Shown piece by piece: positions 39,067 through 51,513 of a stretch of DNA of 64,000 bases (position 1 is the first letter of the stretch; each line of letters starts with the position of its first letter). Position numbers and translations under genes: made by a program. Under the pieces are notes generated by a model that saw only the letters and a program-made list of their open reading frames with translations, ran no database searches and was not told the DNA's origin. The stretch is from Hymenoscyphus infarciens (Eukaryota; Ascomycota; Leotiomycetes; Helotiales; Helotiaceae). The stretch lies in contig LLCB01000152.1 of NCBI GenBank assembly GCA_001414345.1, positions 62,001 to 126,000 of the forward strand, in the 5' to 3' direction.

Positions 39067-39913
39067 AGGGTACGAATATCAATCAACAACTTGTAGATAA
39101 GCCACAAGCAAACCCCAGCTCATCCGACGAAACTCCAGCTTACCCAACGCAAAACAGCTTACCTGTAAAGACTTGGATAACCAGAGTGTGTGAATATCAA
39201 TTATCCAAACTTCGTTTTCCTGTGGCCATATTCTTGGGGTTCAAACTTTGAAAATGACAGTGAAATGAGCACTCCCACGGACGCTCCACTACAGACCCAA
39301 GCTGGCGCAGGTCAGACTAGCAAGTCGAGAAACGAGGTTGTTGGGATTCCCCAAGTGTAGATACCCCGTCTTCCCCTCAAATTGACAAACCCCCACAACT
39401 GGGCTTGTAGATATTTCGTTTGGGAGACGGACTTCCGCTTGTAATCATAATTAGGACCCAGAGCAAACGTGCTAGTGTTTTGAACTGATATTATCCACTT
39501 GGATAAGAGGAGGGGCTGACTAGGAGGGTAAACCTAGAGAATAAAAACCCACGCAATCGAAAGAAAGGCAATCCTCAGCTGAACGAACGCAAGGACCGCA
39601 AGAACCAATTCAAAAGTATAGGGGAAAAAAAGATCATCACTTCGGAAAGAACAAAACTTTGCATATGAACTCCCATGAGATAGATAACTCCGACCATTTT
39701 GCAGAAAAAGTCCACGTGCTTATAATACACCCAGACCCCTAAAAAAGGTCCACCGTATGCAAGTCCAATTCGCAGTATCGACTGAACCAAAACCCAGACC
39801 CGATTCATGAACCAAATGACTTTTTTCGGTCCCATTTCTCGTCCTTCGCCTCGTCTCTATTGCCCCTCGAAGCGCTGATCGTATCCCCAACCACCAAAAC
39901 CATACACGCCCAT

Positions 39914-40579
39914 CTAGCTGGAGAATTTTCGGGTAACCTTTGCGATGACTGATAGACAGATATTAGTATGGTGTTCCATTCCAGCGATTTTTGGCCAGAC
40001 AAGACCGGGTCAGGGGAGAACGTACTATGCAGGGCCACAACACTGAAGATAAAGACGATAGAAAGAACAAGGACAACAACTGGATCAACCTTCAATCCTG
40101 GGCTCTCGTCGGTGTAAAGTCCTATAAACATCTGTATTAGCACACGTCTCTGTAAACTCCTCAAATCTGCATCCACCACCCAAGGCCACATATTGTAGAT
40201 GCCCCCTTCCAGATGTCGCTATCTGTTCGATTCCACTCCAGGGCTAACGTACTCAACATTGTGCTGCTGCTTCCTCCAGCACCGGCGGCTCTCGTTGAGC
40301 TTGGTCGTGCATTTGCAACCTTGTCCTTCTGATCAGCCGCAGCTCGTCGTCGGATCGCAGTCTTTGGTCCTCCAGGTGGTGTAGGGGATGAAGGGCGACC
40401 GGTCGAGGAGCCAACAGCCCCTGGGGTGTTGCTTGGGGATGATGCGCGTGGAGAAGACTATTCGAAAACCCCGATTAGTACTTGTGCTTCTTGTGGAATA
40501 ATTCGAACGGGAGTGGTGAGGGCGGGAAGGGAGGTGATTGTTTCGATGCGCGAGCGCTGTGTATGGGCATGCGTACCAT
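39914..40579 (-). CDS. SBH1: Sec61 beta subunit of the ER translocon
   Basis: A small tail-anchored subunit of the Sec61 protein-conducting channel in the endoplasmic reticulum. Four exons: 40577-40579 (only the ATG), 40253-40457, 40026-40121 and 39914-39948, giving 112 residues. Intron 1 (119 nt, GTACGC...GAATAG with a TACTAAT branch site) follows the ATG directly, so the protein starts M-S-S-P-R-A-S-S. The cytosolic N-terminal half is rich in Ser, Pro and Gly. The family signature is clear near the C-terminus: LYTDESPGLKVDP, then the tail anchor VVVLVLSIVFIFSVVALH (about 84-101) and a short lumenal end HIIAKVTRKFSS. Introns 2 and 3 are 131 and 77 nt. Confidence 0.93.
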
Positions 40580-42190
40580 TTTTGGTGGTGTAGGAATTAG
40601 AAGTTGTAGACGGTAGGTGGAATTGAATTGGTGTAAAGGAGCGGAATTGGATTTGAAGGTGTTGGAGACGAAGTGTCGTGTGTTCAGATGGTTGCGATCT
40701 AAATTGTCAATTGAGGACACGATTGAAAGGAGGCTCTCGGCCTGCAGGGGGTTCGGCGCTGGCTCTCTCCGCTCCCAAGCGCTAATTGGGTGAAGGTAGT
40801 TACACCAGGCTTGACCACATCATATAATTCTCAAGTCAGCGAACATTGGATTGACTTATTTAAGTGTGATTCGAGGTTTTAGTAAGTTAAGTTCTTGAAA
40901 AGCATCTCGTTCTAAATTCTCCTAGTTCCTCAACACCACTCTGTCATTGTTGACCTAAACTCCCTTTCCACACAAAAGATAGCGTCTGAACTTTCTCTCA
41001 GTTCCAAATTTTGTTCTGAAAGATTAGCACAATAACTTTTCTTGAACATGGTTTTTCCTGCACTTTCTAGCTTGGTGCTCAGGGCCATAGCTAGCGCTAT
41101 CTTGAATGATGAGGTAAAAGACGGAAGTGAAGTGTGTTATAAAATTGTGATAGTACTTACAACTCCCAAATAAATTTGACTACTAAAGCTAATACTTGCA
41201 ATCAACCTTTCAATCAAATAGGACTTAATTAAATGAAATTATTTTCTCATCATCTTGGTGCGCCAATGGACTGTGTGCTCAACGGTGTGAGATCTAAACG
41301 CCAATTCAGAAACTGACTCCACTGCTACTTAGACTCCGTTGCTACTCAAGCACACTTACCCCTTCTTAGAGTCGCTTTTCTCTTCAAATTTACTGCCTCA
41401 AATTAAGTCAATTCCACCCTCACTTACCTGTTGCAAACACATGTACCATCAGATCACAAGTCACCAAAAATCACATCTCACAACGAAATTCTTCATTGTC
41501 CAAGTTTTCAATTTACAATGGGTTTTTCCAGACGCTATGCACCCAAGCCCAAAAACGGCCCGAGGTCTTATATGCTCTCTCTCTCTCTCTCCCAAACGCG
41601 AGGGCATCAAAACAGCCCTCGACTATGATTTGTTACAGATAGATAGGGGGGGTTCAGCCATTTTTCAGACGCGCGCAAAAAAAATGAAACATACGCCCGA
41701 AAATAAAGGAAAGAGAAATGAAGAGAAAAAAAATAGATAAAAAGGACAAAGGAAAAAAAAGGTGGTAGGTTTGAAGAGGGCTGCTTCTCCATCTCCCAAA
41801 TATCCATAGCCAGTTCCACACCAACCCCCCATATGTTATCAGGTTCGTTTCTTCAAGGACAAGGAAAAGATGATTATGAAAAAACTAGAACTGCGCTGTT
41901 GTTCCTTTTTTCTCTGAGGCTGGGAACTCAAACATGCTTGTGGTCCATCCCCTCCTTCATAGCGCCTCGAAAGACACCATATATTTTCCCCCTTTCCCTT
42001 CTAGACTGTGTCCGTTTCTGGGGGATTGCTCCAGGTGCTAGCCTTTTTTCTCTTCTCCACAAAGGTCGAGCTGGCTCGCCTGGATGCTCCATTATATAAA
42101 TTAAACAGTACATTCTACAATGAAACCAAAGGTATCAACCGAACGCCTTCCGCTATGATAGCAAATGTATTGCATCACGTATGAATTGAT
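40580..42190. other. intergenic region between Sec61 beta and the phosphatase gene
   Basis: No gene is supported. A CT microsatellite (about 41574-41592) and purine-rich runs at 41675-41760 create spurious ORFs. The left part is the Sec61 beta promoter, the right part the phosphatase 3' flank. Confidence 0.4.
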
Positions 42191-44123
42191 TTAGAGGGCG
42201 ACATCAAGAACGAGACTGACATCTCGTACCTGCGAGCCGGCCAAGTCTTCGAGAACGGGAATTAAGTCAAGGAGTTCGTTGTCGTGGGCATCAGAAAACC
42301 AACTACTGATTGGTACAGCATGTTGGGGGTGGAAGATGTAGGAGGTTGGTGAGTTGTCGATGATGATCGTCTCTCTGAGATCTCGGCCGACCTGGGAAAG
42401 ATCCTTGACGTAATTTCCTTGGTGATTATAACAACTTTCTCGGAATAGACGATGATGGACCACGTGGTGGATGTCTAATTGATCTAGCAGAGGATCACCA
42501 TACTAAGAATCATTAGTCAATGCTGAATGAAAATATTATTTCATACTGCTCACCTTTGAAACTGATGCTGTAAAGACCACTACTTCGTAAAGCTCACCGA
42601 CACGCTTCATGAACTGATCAACACCAGGCCTCTTGATCACGTATACATTATGATATTGACCCTCAATTTCGACAGGGATTGTGAAATCGGCTTGGTGTAG
42701 AATCTAATGCATAGTTAGCATGTGAAACCCTCCAATGTTGACAAGTAAACATACCTTGAAACTACTGTGTACTAATGTCTCATCAAGGTCCAACACCAAA
42801 CACTTCTTCCCTTGAAATCTAGGCGCAATTGGTGGAAGTAACCACTGCTGTTTTTGCTCCGTCGCATCAGGTGCAGACTCATCGCTTGGCCCGGGTTGTT
42901 GAGGAACTGGAGGAGGTGGTGGCAACACTTGCTTGGCGCTTTCATCTTTTCCAACAGGAATTGGCGCCTCGTCTTTTGGGGGAGGTAGAGGCTCGGAATC
43001 TCCCATCTTCACGTCTCCTTCGGGGTCTTTCTGATCTCGGGACGAGTCGGCTGGAATTGGAGATCCTGTGGGCTCGGATTTTGTAGGAATGGCAGAGGCT
43101 GCCTCGGCTACCTTTGAAGACTCCGCTTCGCGAGGCAAATCTGGCAATGGCTGATCTCGTGTGTTTCCTGGCTTGTCCAAGTCGTCATTAGTTGCTGGGG
43201 GTGCTGGAACAGCAGGCAAGCTATTTCGTGCGCTCTTCGAATCCGGACCCTCGTTTCCATTTACCTTGGCCCCAGGATCTTCCCTTTGAAGGGCCTCCTT
43301 CTCGCTCTGAGGTTGCGTCATGGCGTTGTTTTGTTGGTTTATCGTAGCTGGATCGGGTCTGCTGGCTGTCGTTGGGCGCCCGGATGGCACTTTCGAAATT
43401 TTATTTGCAGGTACCGCTGATCCACCGTCCACCGGGTTGGCATCATCTGGGGCCATGCAACAACTTAAAAATGACAAGATGCTGCTCTTCTTCTTTGGTT
43501 GTCTCGTTGCAGTAGCGTTGGATGTAGAAGTGCTGTTTCCAGCGGGGCCACCAGTAGAAGGGCCTTGTGTTGTTGACATTTTGCTACTGCCCGTACTCCC
43601 ATGCCGCCTCCGACCAAGTATGCTCCCCTTGGACTCCTTGGATCGCCCCCCGATGCTCTCTCTTGGGTCGCTCGCAGTGACTCCGCTCAGCCCGGTGGAA
43701 GTTGGCGATGGTTGAACCTTTTGAGAAGAGGATCTCGATGGAACGTGGAGCAGGCTTCGGTTCTTTTTTGGGGCTTCTGGCGCGTCGTCGGCTGCCTGTA
43801 AATAATCCTTTTCGTTTTGCGAGCTTGTCAAGACTGGCGTATCGGAATTCTCTGTGCTTGTGGTGCCTTGCGCAGTTGTTTGGGTCGACGAGCTGGGGGG
43901 CTGGGGAGTGTTTGTAACTACGATTCTTATCAGCATTTCGGTCTTTCAAGAGTCGCACATTGATCGCCATGCTTGCGCTGAGCAAACTGCTCCCGGGATT
44001 GATCGAAAGGAGAAGATACGTACATCCGGAGGTGTCCAGCGCAGGTGGTTTCCCTTTGGTACCTTCCGTTGAAGCTGACCGGCTCAGGCTTTGCTCAGTC
44101 GGCTGTACTATCTCATTACTCAT
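42191..44123 (-). CDS. Psr1/NIF-type FCP1-like phosphatase
   Basis: A HAD-superfamily serine phosphatase related to yeast Psr1/Psr2 (plasma-membrane phosphatases in salt and general stress response) and CTD small phosphatases. Four exons: 44024-44123, 42755-43917, 42554-42703 and 42191-42502, giving 574 residues. The catalytic domain starts near 405 with [15 protein letters not shown], the DxDxT nucleophile/acid motif, and continues with [41 protein letters not shown] and [10 protein letters not shown]. The first ~400 residues are Ser/Pro-rich and low complexity. Within them [10 protein letters not shown] (about 178-187) resembles the palmitoylated cysteine motif at the N-terminus of Psr1, but placed internally. 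The start ATG at 44123 follows an upstream stop-free stretch with no earlier ATG nearby. Confidence 0.88.
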
Positions 44124-45337
44124 TGAGGGCAATGCGGAATCGCGAGAGCCTGTTTGTGGGCAAGCGACTCGATGTCTTGGGACGCTTCAATCTCTGAGCT
44201 CGCTCTGGGTCAGCGCAACGGCAACGGCTCGGGGGGTTCACGCGTTGCTGGATTGGCGGTCGGGGGGGGGAGCTTTCACGGAATCGGTTCTTTCAAGGCA
44301 AACCGTCCGATCTCGTCTCGTCAGGAATGGGAATGCGATTGTCGATAGCTGGCCGAGCCGCAACAGAAGATGCGACAATGACAATGCGACGGGACAATTG
44401 ATGCAGGGAGGGTCAGGAAGCTGGAAGCTTTGATCGCACAGTCTCTCTCTCAAGATGGAGCTCTTGGGGGGTGAAGTAGAAACTCGAGGGCGGCTGAGGG
44501 TCTAGTTGCAGTGAGACTGGGAAGGCAGTCTAGCGAGATTGCTTAAGATTGGAGCGTGCAGGTGGTAGCGAGTACCGGAGTGGGACGAGACGAAGCGGTG
44601 CAGAATTGGTGAGGAGAAGATTTGGGAGAGGCAGAGGTGGAATTAATTAATTACAACACACAACACAAAAAGAATTGGAGGTTGGTGAATAATACTCGAG
44701 TAGGGAGGTTTTGCGCAGCTGGAGAGGTTGAGGTCTACAGTAGTCGGTGTCGGGTCTGGCGTAGGTAGCTTGCTTGCCTTTGGCGGCAGGCTCCCAAGGC
44801 ACAAGGAAGGCGTCGCTTGCAATTGGGGGTCGAGAATACTTCATCATGCATTCATAGGATTCATAGGAGAGAGAGGCATAGGCCCTTTCGCCCTCGACAA
44901 CAACCGTTCCCCTTTTTGCACCATACAGCGTCACTGGTCACTGGTCACCGCCGGTCAGAATGCTCCCTTTCTCATTGGCTTCGGGGCCGATGCCGATTTT
45001 TGCTACAAAGATACTTGGGTCTCTCCATCCTCCGTTCATGCTCCTTTCCTCGAGGCAGGTGGACCTACCTACAGCTAGCTACAGCATACAGTAATTGCTT
45101 GCACGGCACTCGCCGGATGCATGTTCGAGTACTGTACTTGTATGGTGCTGTTGGTGCTGTTGGTGCATGCAGGCAGCATCTTTGGGGGGCAAATAAAATT
45201 AGCGCCCTGGTTTTGGGACTGCGAGATTTCCTCCTATCAGAGCCATGAGATGAGGTCTCTCTTCGAACCTCCTCCTCCCTCTCGACCCCAGAACATGGAC
45301 GAGCTTCCCGCTCCTCGTGCTTTTGGTTTTGGAGTCA

Positions 45338-45367
45338 GGACTGGACTGGACTGGACTGGACTGGACT
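45338..45367. repeat. GGACT pentanucleotide x6
   Basis: Six perfect tandem copies. Confidence 0.95.
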
Positions 45368-45423
45368 GACAGATGATAGATCATGACCCTACTCTGAGGT
45401 TATTCTTCAATCTTCACACCAAG

Positions 45424-45455
45424 GCACTAAAGCACTAAAGCACTAAAGCACTAAA
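45424..45455. repeat. GCACTAAA octanucleotide x4
   Basis: Four perfect tandem copies followed by a decayed unit. Confidence 0.95.
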
Positions 45456-45670
45456 GCTAAAGCGATAAGGGTAAATAGAGATCGGTCCAGATCTGCCCGA
45501 ACACTCAACCGGTCCATCATCCACTTGTACTACTTGACCTTCTCTCAACCCGGAAATCCCCCAAATACAAATCCCGTCGGCCAGCATGACATGACATGAC
45601 ATGCGTCTCTGCTTCTACGGTACTAGTGTTGCCTTCTCTCTTCTCTCTCTTCTCTCTCTTCTCTTCTCTT

Positions 45671-45736
45671 CTAACCTGTAGACGACAAGGGAGAACCTCT
45701 CTTCTCTCCTAACCTGTAGACGACAAGGGAGAACCT
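45671..45736. repeat. 28-bp direct duplication
   Basis: The unit from CTAACCTGTAGACGACAAGG to GAGAACCT occurs at 45671-45698 and again at 45709-45736, separated by 10 bases of CT-rich sequence. Period 38 bp. Confidence 0.95.
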
Positions 45737-46970
45737 GAAAGCAGAAAGATCCGGACGCCCGAAAATCCAGGCCAACTTACGCCACACGGCAACCTAAGCC
45801 TCTCCCCACCATGGCGGCTACGGGCAGACTTATCGGTTCCCCGCCGCTGCCGAGTTGGGAACAGCGCCGACCACAGGACCCTTTGACTGAACCTGTTATT
45901 GGTTGGTATTTCTGTCAGTTCTCTTCGCGCTTGAAGAAGAGGGAACATGGGAGCTACCAGGGACTTGAGTCTTGACAGGATGGCATGAAACATTACACTA
46001 GTATGAGAAAAGGCCCAAAGGGGGCATTCCTTGATTTGTTGCAACACGCCCGGTTGATTGATCATTTCTGATGTAGCGTAGCCCGATTTCTTGGTGCATA
46101 TTGGCCCGCGTCGGTCTGCTGCCGGCGACCTTCTAGAAATGACTCGGATAAGGCCATGTGCAGCAAGTTCATTCAGCCTGGGGACTTGGAAATTGGTAGA
46201 TAGTCTCTGGATATATTGTGGCGTGGATGCCATGTACTGATATACGGGGTACAGCAGAATTAAATTGAATAACATGAACTGATATCGATGGTGCATCAAT
46301 TCCCTTCTCCCAGGTGTTCGAGTTCAGGGACGATCTTACGTACTTCTCCACCCTGGCTGGATGAACGGGAAGCAAGAACTTTGCGGGGAGGTGCCTGAAT
46401 CATTTCTTGGGGAAACCTTGAAGCCTTTTCTGAATCAAGCCAAAAGAAAAGCAGCACCCAAAATCTGCTACCCAAAAGGATTGTTGTTATTTCGCTACAT
46501 CATTTAGAAGAACTCCAACGTTTGTTTCATTAATCATTACTTTACATTCATTACTTTACATGAGTTCGAGAGAAAGTTTACCTAGGTAGCCAGCTCCCAC
46601 TGCCGCTCAAATGGTGAGTTCTGGTCAGGTGAAGTATCTTGGCATCCCGTCAAGGTCGGGTTGCACATGCCTCGGCCGTTTTGGTAGCTTCACATGCGGC
46701 CTGTTTTCAACCATTGACAATCGCGAAATGTTAACCACTTCCAAATTCTACGACTTCGTAAGTACCTTGAACTCACCATCAGCCTATGACTGACTTATGA
46801 ATCAGTCTGTAGACTAACTACTCCTCTCGAGACTTTCCCGACCATTTGCACAAGGGAAACACAAGAATACGACAACCAAAACCAGACAATGAACATGTAA
46901 AGGGTTACTCACTTGGAAAAGAAGAGATATCGGAGGATACATTGGCCTAGGGAGGCCATTGCAGAGCAGG

Positions 46971-49573
46971 ATGGCTTCACAATCTACCTTGCGCGATTCA
47001 GCAGATCCGCTTGCCACCATCCTCCAGCAATACTCCAAACTCATCCGCCAACGCCTCAAGAATGTATCGAGGACCAAGAAACTGCTCAGCACACTCTTCC
47101 TCACATTATCTCTCATAGCAGGAGGTGCAGGCGTCAGAAGCTGGTGGAAGAAACGAACGGCAGAAAAGGAGCAAGGGAGACGACTGCTGAGAAGGAATTC
47201 CGGACTGCGAAATAAAGATGGCTCGAGAGTTATATTTGTCCCTTACAAGGACTCTTCCTCGAAAGTCACGATATACCCCACGAAGAATACCACGTTCGAT
47301 GCTCATCGACGATTGTTTCTGAACCCACCAAGGGCTTCGGGCCTTTCGAGCGGCAATACCCCTCAGATACCCCCGCCACATACAAAACCGGGCTTGAATC
47401 TTGCATTTTTGCATCAATTTCTCAGTTTACTGAGTATTATGATCCCAAGGTGGACGAGCAAGGAAACGGGGCTGTTGTTGAGTCATGGAATGTTTCTGAT
47501 GCTACGAACTTATCTATCTCTTGTGGTTGCAAGATTAGATGGAGAGATTGTTCGAGATTTGGTTGCGGGCAATGGAAGGTCTTTTATTTGGGGAATCATC
47601 AAGGTGAGCCATTCCCCCTAAGATCTATAATCTTCATGTCAATTGCCTTCATTTCATGCTGGGCATCTTTTCAAGTATATTGCCTTCACGGGCCAACAAT
47701 CTCCAAAAATTACCCCGAACTAACTTAAACAGTGGTGTGGTATTGGCAGCTTTGCCTCTTATACAAACGCGATGATCAAATTCTTACAGTCAAAAATCTC
47801 AATTGCCTTCCGAACCCGTCTCACTAGATACATTCACGACTTGTATCTCAACGACAACCTTAATTATTACAAACTAACCAATATGGATGGAGGTATCGGC
47901 GGAGCCGATCAATTCATTACCCAAGATCTCACACACTTCTGTGCTTCGGCAGCAGGTTTGTATTCCTCGTTAGGAAAACCTTTCGTTGATCTCGTGGTTT
48001 TCAATTACCAACTTTATCGCTCTCTCGGACCTCTGGCTTTCGCTGGGCTATTCAGCAATTACATTCTCACTGCTACCCTTCTACGAAGACTGTCACCACC
48101 GTTTGGTAAACTCAAGGCAGTGGAAGGCCGAAAAGAGGGCGACTTTAGAGCTTTGCATTCCCGATTAATCGCCAACGCCGAGGAAGTTGCTTTCTACGGC
48201 GGAGCCAGCATGGAGAAGACATTCCTAGACAAGGAATTCAAAAGTCTGAAGAAATGGATGGAGGGCATCTACACCCTGAAGATCCGATACAACATTCTCG
48301 AGGACTTTATCTTGAAATATAGCTGGAGCGCCTACGGCTATTTGCTAAGTTCACTTCCAGTCTTCCTACCGGCGTGGGGTGGACTTGGAGGAATCCAAGA
48401 ACTTGCCGGTGCTTCTGTGACCGGCGGGAGAGAAAGAGGTCGTATGAAGGAATTCATCACCAATAAGAGACTCATGCTTTCCTTGGCTGATGCCGGAGGA
48501 AGGATGATGTACTCGATCAAGGATCTTTCGGAATTGGCTGGATATACAAGCCGAGTTTACACATTGATTTCTACTCTCCATCGGGTACATGCGAATGCTT
48601 ATTTCCTACCGCAAGGTACTCATGCAGAGTTGTATTCTCTTTCTGATGTTCAAGGAACGATTCAAAAGGGGTTCGATGGCGTTCGTTTAGAGAATGTTCC
48701 TATCGTTGCTCCCTCAATCTTCCCCCGCGGTGGAGAAGAATTGGTCGATTCGCTTTCCCTGATTGTTCACTCTGGGGAACACCTTCTCGTATGTATATCC
48801 ATTTCTCTCTCACATTCATATTTAACAATGTATAGATATCCGGACCCAACGGCGCTGGTAAGAGTGCCGTGGCACGTATAGTTGCAGGTCTCTGGCCGGT
48901 ATATCGTGGTCTTGTTTCTCGACCAAGAAGCATTGGTACGGATGGAATCATGTTTCTCCCTCAACGACCATATCTCAGTGTTGGAACTCTCCGCGATCAA
49001 GTCATCTACCCAGATGGCGAGATTGAAATGCACAACAAGAGTCGTCGGGACCATGAACTCAAACATATCCTCGAAGAAGCGAAGCTAGGATACCTCCCAG
49101 ACCGAGAAGGCGGATGGGACACGAGGAAAGAGTGGAAAGATGTCTTGAGTGGAGGTGAGAAACAGCGTATGGGTATTGCACGATTGTTGTACCACGAACC
49201 AAGATATGCCTTTATCGACGAAGGTACCAGCGCTGTTAGCAGCGATGTGGAAGGATTATTATACGAACGCTGCAAGGAAAAGGGAATTACCCTTATCACC
49301 ATCAGTACTCGTGCGAGTCTCAAGCGTTACCATACTTTTAACCTTACCCTTGGTATGGGCGAGGATGGAACGGAATGGGAATGGGAGCGTATCGGGACGG
49401 TGGAAGAGAAGATGGGTGTTGAGAGGGAGTTGCAGCAGCTGAGAGAGCGGTTGGAGAAGGTTAAGGGGTGGGAGAGTAGGAAGGTAGAGATTGAGGATGA
49501 GTTGAATAAGGTGTGGGTTGAGGGGAGTGAGTTGGAGACTCCGGTTTTTGCGGAGGGCGAGGCTGCGAGTTAG
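46971..49573 (+). CDS. peroxisomal ABCD-type half-transporter (ALDP/PXA family)
   Basis: An ABC half-transporter of the family that imports very-long- or long-chain acyl-CoA into peroxisomes as a dimer for beta-oxidation. Three exons (46971-47603, 47733-48788, 48836-49573), 808 residues, phase-0 introns of 129 and 47 nt. After a basic N-terminus and a first hydrophobic segment (LLSTLFLTLSLIAGGAGV) comes the ALDP transmembrane domain, containing the EAA-like motif NAEEVAFYGG (359-368). The nucleotide-binding domain has Walker A GPNGAGKS (566-573), the signature LSGGEKQR (667-674) and Walker B YAFIDEGTSAVSSD (from 687). The C-terminus is a likely coiled coil (ELQQLRERLEKVKG). Whether it is the Pxa1 or Pxa2 partner I cannot decide. 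Confidence 0.92.
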
Positions 49574-49839
49574 TTAGCTGATTGGAAATATACAATACTG
49601 TACCATTTTAAAACTTAACAACTGAGGAATTGCCATGGGTACGATGATTGGATGGAGCGAGGTGGCACAAGATCGCTACCCGAGGCTTTTTCGAGTCATG
49701 AATGGCTCAATAACTAGACTCTCACTCCCATATCAAAATATCCACTCGATTGAATTTGCTTCCTTTCCAATCCAGAAACAATCTTCTAACTTCACGACAC
49801 TACCTCGAACCATAAATTTTTGGCTCGCCGACCTTGAAA

Positions 49840-50298
49840 ATGGCACTCCACCTCCCAGCATCAAAAATCTCCAAACTCCTCCCCTCAACCCCATCACTGC
49901 ACCCCCTCATCTCCTCACACCCCCTCCCAAGATCGCAGCATGTCCCAACCCTCACAAACCAAAAATCCATCCTCTCCTCTCCTCTAAGAAGGAATGTCAC
50001 ATCCTCGATGAGAACGCGGAACACACCTGCATCATCGTCACCATCATCCACGCCCAGCCCTACAGCATCTCCCAACCCCACAGAATCTCCCAACCCCAAA
50101 GGAAGGAAGAATGAGAACCCGGGCTTGGAATCGGCGAGTTTCTCGGATGTGTTTAGGGATGCGTCGAGGGGGGTGAGGGTGGTTCTTGTGGGGGGGTTTG
50201 TGCTGGTTTCGACGGCCGAGAGTGTTACTTGGGGGGTTTGGGGGTGGAATAGGTGGAGGGTTTGGAGGGGGTGTGAACAGGAGAGGGGAGAGGAGTGA
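49840..50298 (+). CDS. hypothetical Ser/Pro-rich protein with one membrane segment
   Basis: A single exon of 152 residues, not recognised. The N-terminus lacks acidic residues for about 90 positions, is rich in Ser, Pro, Arg and Lys, and could serve as a mitochondrial targeting sequence. Residues about 120-140 (VRVVLVGGFVLVSTAESVTW) form one hydrophobic segment followed by a Trp/Arg-rich tail. It lies 266 bp downstream of the ABC transporter on the same strand. Skewed codon composition (TCC/CCC early, GGG/TGG late) means a chance ORF remains possible. Confidence 0.45.
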   Translation: MALHLPASKISKLLPSTPSLHPLISSHPLPRSQHVPTLTNQKSILSSPLRRNVTSSMRTRNTPASSSPSSTPSPTASPNPTESPNPKGRKNENPGLESASFSDVFRDASRGVRVVLVGGFVLVSTAESVTWGVWGWNRWRVWRGCEQERGEE

Positions 50299-51513
50299 AG
50301 AGGGTAGAGGGGTAGAGGAGTAGAGGGGGTATGCTACCTAGGGTGAGAAGAGAGGACCTGGGAGAGAGGGTGGTGGTTGCGGATGTATCATTTTTGTTAA
50401 AGGACCTTTGAGACGAAAACGATAGCATGGCCATGGGATGGAGTTATAGGTTACTACTAAATGCGTAGGGGAATTGGTTTCCACTCAATTGAAAATTCTG
50501 CTTCTCTAGCTAGCTTCTCTGTAATTAAGAAGCCTCATCTCGTCTCGTATTGTAACGTATTCCGAGACGCGTCATCTTGCCCAAGTATATTCTCGAATGG
50601 ATCTTCAATCGGCTTGGAATGCGAGGCTAGTGATTGGAATCTAATTGTTTATCCCGCATATAATATTGGAGAGCTGTGAAGGGGTTTCCATAGAAATATT
50701 CCTCGTCTTCCATTCCAGGTTATCCACTAGAGCCACTTTTCACCCCGTCAGACCCAACCCGCTTCGTCCGAGGCTTGTTTTGACAAGCTTCAGTCCGGGC
50801 GTTCTTCGCCATCAATCAACACTTGAGGTGGGCGTTTCAAGGGCGAAAGAACCTGGGAAGGATCATCATCATCAGATATCCTCACTTTGTGGGGTAGAAT
50901 GGCTCGGAATGGCTATCGTGACTATCTGATATCCGTCTGCACGTGTTTGATAAGGGACCACGACGACCCGACCTCCACTGAAGCACCACAGGCATGCGGA
51001 TTTACACTGAAGGCAGGTGAGTGTGGAAATAGAACACGAAGCTGTGTGCCCCCTTTCCAGGTTTGTAGGAGACTAGTTCCTGCTGATGGCGTCGACCTGC
51101 AGCACAGGAACAGCCAATTCTACCCAACCAGATAGCACCTCAGCTTCAGCTTCAGCTTCAGCGTCGGATGTTCGGCCATTTCAGTAGCTGGCTATACCTA
51201 CCAGCTAGGTCCCGCATCCACATCCAGGCTGACACTGTCTCGCCCCATTCTCCTTTGCCTACCTTACAAACAATTTAATTTGGAAAGAGTTGGCCCAGTT
51301 GGTGATTTCTTCCTTCGCGACTGCTCCTTCCTCCTCTCACTCAAACCCAACCTTTTATTTTTACGTCGGGTGTACGTAGTAGTTCTCTTCTAGCAGTCTG
51401 TCGTTTCTGCCAACCCAACTTCAACTTCCACTTCCACTGTTTTGTTTCCTGTTCCTTTTGGCATCGCGACCGAGCTACAACACCATCATTTGCCATACCA
51501 CAAACCCGCAATC
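50299..51513. other. upstream region of the GH72 gene
   Basis: 1.2 kb without a gene. A short CAGCTT repeat (about 51140-51164) and CT-rich leader sequence precede the ATG at 51514. Confidence 0.4.

Larger units (their letters stand above)
37924..39913. other. 2-kb intergenic region with repeats
   Basis: No gene is supported. Bases 38780-39000 are made of imperfect repeats related to CCAGTAAGCC. A 16-bp tandem repeat follows at 39009-39066. ORFs at 38099-38566 and 39575-39835 lack family features; the latter lies in the 3' flank of the Sec61 beta gene. Confidence 0.4.
44124..46970. other. 2.8-kb intergenic region rich in short tandem repeats
   Basis: This separates two divergent genes (phosphatase and ABC transporter). 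It contains GGACT x6 (45338-45367), GCACTAAA x4 (45424-45455), CATGA repeats (45585-45604), a TCT/CT-rich stretch (45630-45672) and a 28-bp direct duplication (45671-45698 and 45709-45736). A 196-codon ORF on the - strand (45709-46299) has no recognisable domain and overlaps the repeat, so I do not call it. Confidence 0.45.

Noticed and set aside
39575..39835. 86-codon hydrophobic ORF on the - strand
   Set aside because: It was first considered a continuation of Sec61 beta, but the correct last exon (39914-39948) ends in HIIAKVTRKFSS, so this lies in the 3' flank.
43320..43715. 131-codon ORF on the + strand
   Set aside because: It is a shadow of the low-complexity Ser/Pro region of the phosphatase gene.
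45709..46299. 196-codon ORF on the - strand upstream of the ABC transporter
   Set aside because: It overlaps the 28-bp duplication, has irregular composition and no domain, and lies in a repeat-rich promoter region.
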